Positions 33,955-42,019 of a DNA stretch of 64,000 bases are shown here, in pieces (positions within the stretch are counted from its first letter, which is position 1; every line of letters begins with the position of its first letter). The position numbers and the translations under genes are program-made. Origin of the DNA: Faecalibacterium hattorii. GTDB taxonomy: Bacteria > Bacillota > Clostridia > Oscillospirales > Ruminococcaceae. A model generated the notes under the pieces. It ran no database searches. It was not told the DNA's origin and was given only the letters and a program-made list of their open reading frames with translations. The stretch is taken from assembly GCF_003287455.1 (NCBI RefSeq), contig NZ_PRLC01000003.1, positions 62,001 through 126,000 on the forward strand. Reading direction: 5' to 3'.

Positions 33955-34006
33955 AAAAGGGGCTGCTGCACGTTCGGCTAAAACGATGTGCAGCAGCCCC
34001 TTTTTT
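33955..34006. terminator. Bidirectional terminator after rsmE, with repeat-like arms
   Basis: Arms AAGGGGCTGCTGCAC / GTGCAGCAGCCCCTT with a 16-base loop are followed by T6 on the plus strand and A/T on the other. The arms are nearly the same as the ends of repeat copies 2, 5 and 6, but the repeat core is absent. Confidence 0.88.
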
Positions 34007-34046
34007 ATGCTTCAGTAGTACATAGTGCTACAGTTTATTCTTTCTG

Positions 34047-35660
34047 TCAATCCCGGCTGTCTGCTTCCAGCAGTGCGCGCTTCACGCCGATGAGGCTCTG
34101 GGGGCTCATGGAGAAGCTGCGGAGGCCGAGTTTCAGGTACTGGATCGTATTGGCCGGGTTGCCGACGGCCATGCCGCAGATGGTCACGGGGATCTGCCCC
34201 GCGTCGGCGGCTTCCATGACCATGGCGATGAGCTTTTTCATCGCATGGCTGGCGGGGCGGTAGTAGCGCTCCGCAATGGAGAGGTCCCGGTCAACGGCGT
34301 GGGTGTACTGGGTCAGGTCGTTGGTCTCGATGACGAAGAAATCGCACCCGCGAGCTACGAATTCTTCCGCCGTCAGGCAGGCTGAGGGCACGCTGAACAT
34401 GACGCCGAAGGGGGTCTTCTCGTTGAACCGCTCGCCCCGCTCCCGCAATTGCTGGCGGCAGTGCTCCACCCGCTTCATGGCTTCGTCCCAATCTTCAAGG
34501 TTGGTCACCATCGGGAACATGATCCGCAGCGGGCCGTCCGCCGCCGCGCGGAGCAGCGCACAGATCTGGGTCTCGAACTGGTGGGGGCGGCGCAGACTGC
34601 TGCGGATGCCGCGCAGCCCCAGCTTGGAGGATTCCGGCCCTTGATGCGCATCGGCCATGGTGCGGTCTGCGCCAAAGTCGAAGGTGCGGACCGTGACGAC
34701 GCCGCCCTTTGCCGCAGCAAGGCAGGAGTGATAGAACACATACTGCTCCTGCTCGTCCACCGGGCGGCCCGGCAGCATCATGTAGCCGCTGCGCAGCAGA
34801 CCCACGCCGCTGGCACCGGTTTGGAGGGCCGTTTCGATGTCCTCCTGCCCGAAGCAGTTGGCCAGCAACTCAAAGGCCTCGCCGTCCTTGGTGCGGTTCG
34901 GCAGGGCACAGATGCGGTTCATTTCCTCGTTTTCCCATTGTTTTTCGCAGATGTGGGCCATGGCCTGTTGGCGGGTGACGGCATCCGGGTCAAGGATGCA
35001 CTCGCCGTTGTCGGCGTCGAGGACGACGATGCGGCCGTCGCAGTCGTCCAGAAAATCGCTGCCCACCTGCACGATGCAGGGGATGTGCATGGCCCGCGCG
35101 ATGATGGCGGCGTGGCTCTGCTTGTTGCCCTCGGACGTGATGATGCCCAAGATCATCCCCGCCGGGACGCTGAACAGGTCGCTGGGCATCAGCATCTCCG
35201 CCGCGAGGATCACCGGATGATCCAGCGCCAGCCAGACGCGGGGCCGGTTGGCAAGGATATTCACCACCCGGCTGGCCGCGTCGAGGATATCCACGCTGCG
35301 CAGCTGCATATAGGCGTTGTCCTCCATGTGGGCCAGCTGGTCGGCATAGCGGTGGCCCACGCGGTCCATGGCTTCGGCGGCACCGATGCCCGCCTTGATC
35401 TGGAAGCGGACCTCATTCATGAAGCCCTCGTCCTCCAGCATCATGCTCTGGAACAGAAAGATGGCCTGTTCGGTAGGGCCGCTGCGCTCCGCCATGGAGT
35501 CCAGTTCGGTCTGGGCCGTTTTCACGGCGTTGTCCAGCAGCCGCTGCTCCCGCTCCGGGCTGAAAGGGCCGGGGCGGAAGATCTCCGTCCGGCGCTCCAC
35601 CCGGCTTACCTGCCCCAGCACGAGGCCGGGAGAAGCGGAATGTCCCTGATAGACTTTCAT
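34047..35660 (-). CDS. Divergent PTS enzyme I-like protein
   Basis: This 537-residue protein aligns by eye with PEP-protein phosphotransferase (enzyme I). The phosphohistidine is kept (SHAAIIAR). So are the PEP arginines in GVGLLRS and VRTFDFG, the Asp and Arg in TNDLTQYTHAVDR, and the active cysteine in TICGMAVGN. The metal-binding Glu of the usual GIMxExPAA block is replaced by Ser (GVMFSVPSA), and RTEF is RSGY. Enzyme I starts the PTS cascade by phosphorylating HPr from PEP. With these changes normal activity is uncertain. The start MKVYQGHSA overlaps the patatin stop by 4 bp, so the two are co-translated. Confidence 0.78.
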   Translation of the reverse strand: MKVYQGHSASPGLVLGQVSRVERRTEIFRPGPFSPEREQRLLDNAVKTAQTELDSMAERSGPTEQAIFLFQSMMLEDEGFMNEVRFQIKAGIGAAEAMDRVGHRYADQLAHMEDNAYMQLRSVDILDAASRVVNILANRPRVWLALDHPVILAAEMLMPSDLFSVPAGMILGIITSEGNKQSHAAIIARAMHIPCIVQVGSDFLDDCDGRIVVLDADNGECILDPDAVTRQQAMAHICEKQWENEEMNRICALPNRTKDGEAFELLANCFGQEDIETALQTGASGVGLLRSGYMMLPGRPVDEQEQYVFYHSCLAAAKGGVVTVRTFDFGADRTMADAHQGPESSKLGLRGIRSSLRRPHQFETQICALLRAAADGPLRIMFPMVTNLEDWDEAMKRVEHCRQQLRERGERFNEKTPFGVMFSVPSACLTAEEFVARGCDFFVIETNDLTQYTHAVDRDLSIAERYYRPASHAMKKLIAMVMEAADAGQIPVTICGMAVGNPANTIQYLKLGLRSFSMSPQSLIGVKRALLEADSRD

Positions 35661-36823
35661 GGTTCCACTCCCTCCTCCACCGGCGCGGTCAGGGTGCGGT
35701 AGACCAGCGCCTGTAAGAATGTATTGGGCAGCAGCGCCGCCCACGCGGCCTGTGCCGCATTGCCGCTGCCGTCAAACAGGGGCGCAAAACTCTCGATGCG
35801 GCTGCGGTCGCATTGTTCCAGAAAGGCTCTGCCGAGCTGCTCCACCGTGTAGTAATGGGCGGGGTCCACCCCCACGTCCTCGGCGGCAGCTTCCAGCGGG
35901 GCGGTCTCGGCATCTTTCATGTTGGCCAGCCGGAGGGCGAGGTCTGCCGTCAGAGTGACCGGGTACTTCGCCTTGACGGCCTTCTGCACCGCGTCGAAAC
36001 GTTTCCGGAACGCAGCTGCGTCCGCGTCGGAAGCGCCGCTCTTCGCGATGGCGTAGGCACAGCCTCGCAGCCGCCCGAAGGCCCGAAGGGTGTCGTAATA
36101 GCCCAGCTCGATGTTTCGCTTGGCGGTGTCGGGGTCAAAGTGGAGGATATCGCCCAGCTCCCAGTAGCTGCGCACCATGGTGGTGGGCAGACCGGTGCGG
36201 TTGGGCAGGGTGATGCCCACTCCCTCCAAATCCACACAGACCAGCTCCTCCGCGCCCATTTTTTGTGCCAGCGCGGTGGGCATGTTGTCCCGGTAGCCGC
36301 CGTCGAGGAACTGCACCCCATCGATCTGCTTGGCCCGCAGCGCGGGAAAACAGGCCGCCGAGGCCAGCAGGTAGTCCTTCACTTTCCCTTGCGGGATCTC
36401 TTCCAGCGGCAGCTCGCGGGGTTTCAGGCCCCGCTTTTCCACGGTGACGAGGCCGAACCGGATGGGCGACGCGCGGAGGGCGTCTTCGTCCAACACCCGC
36501 TCCACGATCTCTTCCAGCGGGGTGACGTCCATGCCGCCCTCCCGCACGATGTCCCGCAGGAACTGATGCAGCTCCGTCAGATTCGTTTCTTCCGGCAGCT
36601 CCATCACGTCCTGACTGCGGATGCTCGTCCACATATCCCGCGCCGTCTCGTACAGGTCCAGCGCGAACATTGCGCCGTTCAGGCTGCCGACGCTGGTGCC
36701 GGTGATGATCTGCGGGTGCCAGCCCAGTTCTGTCAATGCCCGCCAGACGCCAACCTGATAGCTGCCGCGGGCTCCGCCGCCGGCCAGCACCAGCGCCTTT
36801 TTGGGGGTCTCGTTCTGCGCCAT
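35657..36823 (-). CDS. Patatin-like phospholipase
   Basis: This 388-residue protein has an N-terminal patatin domain with oxyanion motif GGGARGSYQVG, nucleophile GTSVG (near residue 47) and the catalytic aspartate in DGGYRDN. Patatin-like enzymes hydrolyse acyl ester bonds of lipids with a Ser-Asp dyad. The C-terminal 150 residues are helical and unassigned. The start MAQNETPKK has AAAGGAGG upstream. It is the first gene of an operon with an enzyme I-like protein, an unusual pairing. It diverges from the HAD gene. Confidence 0.85.
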   Translation of the reverse strand: MAQNETPKKALVLAGGGARGSYQVGVWRALTELGWHPQIITGTSVGSLNGAMFALDLYETARDMWTSIRSQDVMELPEETNLTELHQFLRDIVREGGMDVTPLEEIVERVLDEDALRASPIRFGLVTVEKRGLKPRELPLEEIPQGKVKDYLLASAACFPALRAKQIDGVQFLDGGYRDNMPTALAQKMGAEELVCVDLEGVGITLPNRTGLPTTMVRSYWELGDILHFDPDTAKRNIELGYYDTLRAFGRLRGCAYAIAKSGASDADAAAFRKRFDAVQKAVKAKYPVTLTADLALRLANMKDAETAPLEAAAEDVGVDPAHYYTVEQLGRAFLEQCDRSRIESFAPLFDGSGNAAQAAWAALLPNTFLQALVYRTLTAPVEEGVEP

Positions 36824-36953
36824 CCCAACCGCCTCCTTTGTGCTCCGAATCAAATCTGCACAAAGTATAACATATTTTCGGGAAAATTTCTCTCTGTTTT
36901 TGGAACAAAAAGCGTGGTATAATTTAGTAAAATCTGACTGTGAGGATGGCAAT

Positions 36954-37595
36954 ATGAACTGCAAGCAATGGATCTTTGATATGGACGGCACCCTGACCGA
37001 CAGCATGACCGCCGTGTGGGAGAACGCCCCGCTGGCGCTGCTGCGCCGGTATGGCCGCGAACCGAAGGCCGACCTGCGCACCACCCTGCTGAGCATGGGG
37101 ATGGCCGACGGCGCGCAGTACCTCATCCGGGAGTATGCGCTGCCCCTAAAGCCGGAGGATTACTTCAGCGTGATGCGGTCGGTTATTGCGGAGCTGTACG
37201 AGAGCGTAGAGCTCAAGCCCGGCGTGCGGGAGCTGCTGGCCCGGCTCAAGGCCGAAGGAGCCCGGATGTGCATCTGCTCAAACACATGGAGCGACCAGTG
37301 CAAGGCCGTGCTCACCCGGCTGGGGCTGGACGATCATTTTGAGTTCTACGTCGAGGCGCAGGGCCCGCTCCACAAGAGCCGCCCGGACGTCTTCTTCGAG
37401 GCGCTCCACCGCCTTGGCGGCACCAACCCCCGTACCTGCGCCGTCTGCGAGGATTCCGTTTACGCCGCCCGCACCGCCCACGACGCGGGCTTCTACGTCA
37501 TCGGCATCGCCGACGCCGCCAGCGCCGCCGACGAGCCCGCCCTCCGCCAAGTCAGCAACCAGTTCCTGCAGGAGTGGGGGGAGCTGAAATTATAA
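36954..37595 (+). CDS. HAD-superfamily hydrolase (beta-phosphoglucomutase/phosphatase-like)
   Basis: This 213-residue HAD protein has the nucleophile motif DMDGTLTDS (residues 9-17), motif II in CSNTWS, the lysine in HKSRPDVF and acidic motif III in CEDSVYAA. A helical cap (about 18-85) puts it in subfamily I. The family contains phosphatases and phosphoglucomutases, and the substrate cannot be told from sequence. GAGGATGG lies before the ATG, and a perfect TATAAT lies at 36918-36923. Confidence 0.85.
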   Translation: MNCKQWIFDMDGTLTDSMTAVWENAPLALLRRYGREPKADLRTTLLSMGMADGAQYLIREYALPLKPEDYFSVMRSVIAELYESVELKPGVRELLARLKAEGARMCICSNTWSDQCKAVLTRLGLDDHFEFYVEAQGPLHKSRPDVFFEALHRLGGTNPRTCAVCEDSVYAARTAHDAGFYVIGIADAASAADEPALRQVSNQFLQEWGELKL

Positions 37596-37666
37596 AGCCC
37601 TGCGCTACCATCCGTGTCCTTGCCTTCGCCTTATGGTACGCCGTGCTAAACAAAGGTACAAGGTTC

Positions 37667-37884
37667 CCTCTGCCGGGCTTGCCCTCTCAGGCGCTTCGCG
37701 CCAGCTCTCCCAAAGGGAGAGCCATTGGCAAAGGCGTGAAGTCTGAGCACAGCGCCTGACGGCTCCCCTTGCGGCAGCAGGGCGTAAAGATTCTAAATCG
37801 GGAACTTTGCGGACTGCCAAGGCCTCTCACTTTGGGAGAGGTGGCATCGCGAAGCGATGACGGAGCGGGCAAGCCCGGCAGAGG
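37667..37884. repeat. MITE-like repeat with perfect 18-bp terminal inverted repeats
   Basis: The 218-bp element begins CCTCTGCCGGGCTTGCCC and ends with its exact complement. Internal palindromes include GGCGCTTCGCGCC, GCTCTCCCAAAGGGAGAGC and ATCGCGAAGCGAT. Its right half (GGTGGCATCGC...GCGATGACGGA) resembles the interspersed repeat, so it looks like a related subfamily. It has no coding capacity. Confidence 0.8.
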
Positions 37885-37937
37885 CGAGACTCCGCGTAAG
37901 TTTAGATTGCACCTTCGAGGAGGGCATTTCAAAACCC

Positions 37938-37965
37938 TTGACAATGCGTCCAAAATAGGTATAAC
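37938..37965 (+). promoter_or_regulatory. Promoter in front of a possible small RNA
   Basis: A perfect TTGACA, a 16-bp spacer and TATAAC lie in the 512-bp gap between the HAD and LytTR genes. The next plus-strand feature is a terminator, not a gene. Confidence 0.55.
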
Positions 37966-37971
37966 GAAAAC

Positions 37972-38065
37972 AGAAAAGGTGCTGCCCCGCAATGGTCAGC
38001 TCCCTTGCCCGCTAATCAAAAAGATTGACCGTGAGTTTGGAAGACTTGGGCGGTCAATCTTTTTT
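37972..38065 (+). ncRNA. Candidate small RNA, about 94 nt
   Basis: A good promoter and a strong terminator (38018-38065) face the same way with no long reading frame between, so transcription would give an RNA of about 94 nt. It includes a seven-codon frame ATGGTCAGC...TAA with a weak AAAGG ahead of it. It has no SRP RNA, 6S or tmRNA features that I recognise. The terminator could simply serve the convergent LytTR gene, so this stays a candidate. Confidence 0.33.
38018..38065. terminator. Bidirectional terminator (small RNA candidate and LytTR gene)
   Basis: The stem AAAAAGATTGACCG / CGGTCAATCTTTTT has T runs on both strands. Confidence 0.85.
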
Positions 38066-38107
38066 ATTTTATCATGGGTTTCGACGAATTACAACCAATT
38101 TTTCCCT

Positions 38108-38830
38108 TTACCGTTCCAGAAACTTCCGGAACGCGGCCCTTACGGCGGCCTCACGGCTGCGGGGGATGGGCACGCGGGCGCCGCTGCGCATCCACAGTTC
38201 ACCGGCGGAGAGCTGGGACGCGGCGGCGAGGTTCACCACATAGGAACGGTGGGGCTGCAAAAAGCGTTCGTCGGCCAGCAGAGGCTTTGCCACCTCGGAA
38301 AAGGGCACCCGCAGCGAAAGGGAGGCCACGTCCTCGCCGCTGGCAAGGTGGAAGTGGACGATGTGGTGGGTGCACTCCAGATATTCGATGTCCGCGAAGG
38401 GCAGGGCCCGCAGCCCCGCCGCCGTCGTGACCGGGATGACCGGGCCATACTCCGGCTCGGTGGCGCGGTCAAGCAGGGCGGTGAGCTGTTCGGGCCGGAA
38501 GGAAATTTGCAGATACTGCATCGCGTCCACCCGGAACGCCTCGTAAGCGTAGGCCGGGGTGCGGGCGAAGAAGGCCAGCGGAGCGCGCACCCCGTGCTGG
38601 CGCAGCTGGGCCGCCGCCTGTAAGCCCTCCGCCGGGCCGGAAGCCGTCAGCTCGATGAGATACAGCTCGTACCGGGTGCCGCCGGCTTCCTGACGCAGCA
38701 AGTCGGCAGCGCTTTCCAACTGCTCCACGATGCACGCATCGGCGCGGCGGGCATAATATTCAAGGCAGTGCCGCTGCACCCGCCCCCGTAGCACCGGGTC
38801 CGGGCTGCAAATCGCAATATGAAAGATCAT
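38108..38830 (-). CDS. LytTR-family regulator with degenerate receiver domain
   Basis: This 240-residue protein has a receiver-like N-terminus (about 1-120) and a LytTR DNA-binding domain (about 135-240; IEYLECTHHIVHFH and FLQPHRSYVVNL). The residue expected to be the phosphorylated aspartate is Glu60 (LYLIELTAS), and the usual lysine of the KPF motif is replaced (YLQISFRPEQL). It is therefore probably not controlled by a normal histidine kinase. None is encoded nearby. The start MIFHIAICS has GAAGGAGGG upstream. It diverges from a glycosyltransferase gene, its most likely target by position. Confidence 0.82.
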   Translation of the reverse strand: MIFHIAICSPDPVLRGRVQRHCLEYYARRADACIVEQLESAADLLRQEAGGTRYELYLIELTASGPAEGLQAAAQLRQHGVRAPLAFFARTPAYAYEAFRVDAMQYLQISFRPEQLTALLDRATEPEYGPVIPVTTAAGLRALPFADIEYLECTHHIVHFHLASGEDVASLSLRVPFSEVAKPLLADERFLQPHRSYVVNLAAASQLSAGELWMRSGARVPIPRSREAAVRAAFRKFLER

Positions 38831-38926
38831 TTTCCAAGCCCTCCTTCGGCGAGCGGCCCCCGGCGCTTGCATTTTGCGCCGCGGGGGAGTATAGTTACAA
38901 CAAAAACGATGAAAGGAGACTCCTCT

Positions 38927-39874
38927 ATGAATCAGCCTCTCGTCAGCATCATTCTGCCCGTTTACAATGCCCAGAGCCATCTGGCCCGGTGCGTGGGGAG
39001 CATCTGTGCCCAGACCTACCGGAACATCGAGATCATCATCCTGAACGACGGTTCCAAGGATCAGAGCCTTCCCGTCTGCGAGGAGTTCCGCCAAAAGGAT
39101 CCCCGCATCCTGCTGGTGGACAAGGCCAATTCCGGCGTATCGGACACCCGCAACCTCGGCCTGAAGCTTGCTTCCGGCAAATACGTAGAGTTTGTGGACA
39201 GCGACGATTACCTTGACCCGGACTTCACCGAGCGCCTTGTGGCCGCTGCCGAGGAGAACGAAGCCGATTTCGTCATCGCCCCCTACAAGATGGTCATCCC
39301 GGCAGGAGCCTCCAAGCCGGAACAGGTGCTGGATAAGATCCAAGACGAGCTGGGCGTCATGAGCGTTGCCCGCCCGCCGGAAGTGCGGGAGTATGGCTTC
39401 CTGCCCGCCGGGGTCTACGACAAGGATACCTTCGCCCTCCGCCTGATGGACAAGCCCGCCTCCTATTTTTACAGCGTGCTTTGGAACAAGCTCTACCGCC
39501 GCGATATCCTGACCGGCAACGACATCCAGTTCGTCAGCGAGATGCGCTGGGCCGAGGACCTCGTGTTCAACCTGCGGTACATCCAGTATGCCGAGCGGTT
39601 CGTCGCCATCGACAAACCCGGCTATTACTACGTCCAGAACCCCCAGAGCATCTGCCACACCCAGATCAACGCAGCCACCATCGTGCAGAACAAATTACAA
39701 GTGTTCCGCTATTACAAAGACCTCTACACCCGCCTTGGGATATACGAGGAGGTGCGGCCCCAGCTCTACAAGTTCCTTGTGGACATCGCCGAGAGCACCT
39801 ACCCCTCCGGCCCCTTCAAAAAGGCCATCGACGAAGCAAAGGCTTACTGGAAAGAACATCAATCGGAGAAATAA
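38927..39874 (+). CDS. Family 2 glycosyltransferase
   Basis: This 315-residue GT-A enzyme has the nucleotide-sugar blocks VSIILPVYNAQSHL and ILNDGSKDQS, the metal-binding VDSDDYLD, and the acceptor-side WAEDLVFN motif typical of GT2. It transfers a sugar from a nucleotide donor, most likely to a surface glycan or lipid. There is no transmembrane segment. GAAAGGAG precedes the chosen ATG. It stands alone between the LytTR gene and a repeat that ends its transcript. The glycan is unknown. Confidence 0.9.
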   Translation: MNQPLVSIILPVYNAQSHLARCVGSICAQTYRNIEIIILNDGSKDQSLPVCEEFRQKDPRILLVDKANSGVSDTRNLGLKLASGKYVEFVDSDDYLDPDFTERLVAAAEENEADFVIAPYKMVIPAGASKPEQVLDKIQDELGVMSVARPPEVREYGFLPAGVYDKDTFALRLMDKPASYFYSVLWNKLYRRDILTGNDIQFVSEMRWAEDLVFNLRYIQYAERFVAIDKPGYYYVQNPQSICHTQINAATIVQNKLQVFRYYKDLYTRLGIYEEVRPQLYKFLVDIAESTYPSGPFKKAIDEAKAYWKEHQSEK

Positions 39875-39881
39875 CAAATAG

Positions 39882-40096
39882 AAAAAGAGGCTGTTGCACA
39901 ACTCCTTCCGTCATCGCTGACGCGATGCCACCTGTCCTCCCTTTGTCGCTTACGCGACATCTCCCTCCGGCCGGAGGGAGTCTTTCTCTAAGAGGGAGGC
40001 TTTCACAGCTTGCCGTTACGCCAAGGCTCCCTCCGAGAGGGAGCTGGCACGGCAAAGCCGTGACTGAGGGAGTTCTTTGCAACAGCCTCATTTTTG
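39882..40096. repeat. Interspersed palindromic repeat, copy 5, with an internal insert
   Basis: The ends AAAAAGAGGCTGTTGCA / TTGCAACAGCCTC close a hairpin between two convergent genes. Compared with the other copies it holds about 57 extra bases with their own palindromes (GTCGCTTACGCGAC, CTCCCTCCGGCCGGAGGGAG). A T run on the plus strand follows the right arm. Confidence 0.85.
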
Positions 40097-40108
40097 TTAG
40101 AAGTTCAA

Positions 40109-41908
40109 TCAGTCCCCAATGGCTGCGCACTTCTTGGCCAGCCAATCGCGCTCTTCCTCGGTCAGGCGGGGGGCGAGCTTAGTGAAGACCTCCCGATGGT
40201 AGGCGTTCAGCCATGCGATCTCGTCCTTGTTCAGCACGCCGGGCACCACGGGCGAGGTGGCGATGGGCACGAAGGTCAGCGGACGGAAGGCGAGGAAGGT
40301 GCCGTACTGGTTGTCGGCCTTGTGGTAGCACTCCAGCTCGTTCTCAATGCGGATACCGACCACACCGCTTTCGTAAACGCCCGGCTCGTCGGTGACGACC
40401 ATGCCCGGCTGGAAGACGGTGGTGTTGCGGCCGTTCAGCGCGTGGGGGCCCTCATGGACATTGCCCACAAAGCTGACACTGTGGCCGGTGCCGCAACGGT
40501 AGTTGATGAGGTGCTGCCACAGCGGCTCGCGGGCGATGGTGTCCAGCATATGACCATCGCAGTAGTTCAGCCAGACGGCCTTTGCGATGTCGATGTGGCA
40601 CTGCAAAGTCCAAGTATAAAACAGCTTTTCGTCCTCGGTCAGCTCGCCCAGCGGGTAGGTGCGGGTGATGTCGGTGGTGCCGTCCATGTAGGTAGCACCG
40701 CTGTCCACCAGCAAAAAGCCCTTCTTTTCCAGCTTGGCGTGGTCGGCTTCGGTGGCGTGGTAGTGCATCATGGCCGCATTGCCGCCGTAGGCTGCAATGG
40801 TGCCGAAGCTCTCCACGATGAACTTGTCCTGTGCGGAGCGGTACTTGTGGAGGATCTCGTCCACGGTCAGCTCCGTCAGCTCTTCACCGGCGGCAAGGCG
40901 CTCTTCCAGCTCTTTCTGGAACCGCACCATGGCCACGGCATCCCGCAGATGGGTCTCGCGGTTATGGGCCAGCTCCGTCTCGTTCTTGACGCCCTTCATC
41001 GGCAGCAGGGGATCGGCCTCATCCTTGACGGTCAGGGCCGCATTGTTGCTCAAGGTCTCGTAGACGGCGTAGTTGACGGAAGCCGGGTCGGCCAGCACGG
41101 TCTGCGGCTCGGTCTCGGCGGCGAGGAAGCCCAGCACATCGTCGTATTCGGCGATCTCGACGCCGTTCTCCTTCAGCTCAGCCGCAGCCTCTGCGCCCAG
41201 ACGCTTGGTGTTGATAAAGAGGACAGCGCGATCCTCCGTGACGTAGCAGTAGGCCATGGCATACGGGGTGCACTGGATGTCCATGGCGCGCAGGTTCAGC
41301 AGCCATGCCAGATTGTCCAGCTTGCCCACCAGCTGTGCGGTGCGGCCCAGCTCCTTGAGCTTTGCGCGGAGCTGGCCCAGCTTCTCGGCGGGGGAGAACC
41401 CTGCGTACTCCTTGCTCAGGATCCAAGCGGGAGTCTCCGGCAGGGCGGGGCGGCCCTCGGTCCAGAGCTCATCTTCCAGATTCAGGGTCTTGATGGTGCC
41501 GTGCTTGGCGTCCAGCGCCTTCTGGACGCTGCGCACCAGATGGCAGGAAGCGGTCAGACCGCACAGGCCCAGCACCCCGCCTTCGGGCAGAGCATCGGCG
41601 CAGTACTGCTCCACGGTGGGCACACCCGGTTCACCCATCCGCTCCAGCTCGATCTCGGTGCCCGCGATCTCCTTTTCCGCCTGCACGAAATAGCGGCCGT
41701 CGGCCCAGATGGCGCTCTTGTCCTTCGTAACGACGAAGTTGGAGTTCTCGCCATGGAAGCCGGAGAAATAGGTCAAGGAGGTGTAGTGGTCGGGCAGGTA
41801 CTCGCTGGAATGCGGGTCGCCCACCGGAATGAGATAAAGGTCAACGCCGTTGGCGTCCATGGCGGCCCGCAGGGCAGCCAGACGCTCAGGAACCGTGTTC
41901 ATGCTCAT
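40109..41908 (-). CDS. Xaa-Pro aminopeptidase (M24B)
   Basis: This 599-residue peptidase has two creatinase-like N-terminal domains (about 1-310) and a C-terminal M24 catalytic domain. The dimetal ligands are in VDSGATYMDGTTDITRT (two Asp), NVHEGPH with GHSVSF (His), TDEPGVY and IENELEC (two Glu). It removes N-terminal residues linked to proline. The long form is the one usual in Clostridia. AGAAGG lies ten bases before the ATG. It is monocistronic, ending near repeat copy 5. It has no signal peptide. Confidence 0.93.
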   Translation of the reverse strand: MSMNTVPERLAALRAAMDANGVDLYLIPVGDPHSSEYLPDHYTSLTYFSGFHGENSNFVVTKDKSAIWADGRYFVQAEKEIAGTEIELERMGEPGVPTVEQYCADALPEGGVLGLCGLTASCHLVRSVQKALDAKHGTIKTLNLEDELWTEGRPALPETPAWILSKEYAGFSPAEKLGQLRAKLKELGRTAQLVGKLDNLAWLLNLRAMDIQCTPYAMAYCYVTEDRAVLFINTKRLGAEAAAELKENGVEIAEYDDVLGFLAAETEPQTVLADPASVNYAVYETLSNNAALTVKDEADPLLPMKGVKNETELAHNRETHLRDAVAMVRFQKELEERLAAGEELTELTVDEILHKYRSAQDKFIVESFGTIAAYGGNAAMMHYHATEADHAKLEKKGFLLVDSGATYMDGTTDITRTYPLGELTEDEKLFYTWTLQCHIDIAKAVWLNYCDGHMLDTIAREPLWQHLINYRCGTGHSVSFVGNVHEGPHALNGRNTTVFQPGMVVTDEPGVYESGVVGIRIENELECYHKADNQYGTFLAFRPLTFVPIATSPVVPGVLNKDEIAWLNAYHREVFTKLAPRLTEEERDWLAKKCAAIGD

Positions 41909-42019
41909 AATAAAAAGCCTTCTTTCTTACATCTGCCGGAAAAACGTCCGGCGGCGGTGATTTGCCGCTTCTTATTGTATCATTCCGGCGCGCGGATTGC
42001 AATTGCTGCGCGGTTTTTC

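Noticed and set aside
37972-38065. Small SRP RNA or 6S RNA
   Set aside because: The conserved SRP loop (GGAAG with AGCA) is absent, and there is no 6S-like long bubble. It was kept only as an unclassified small RNA candidate.
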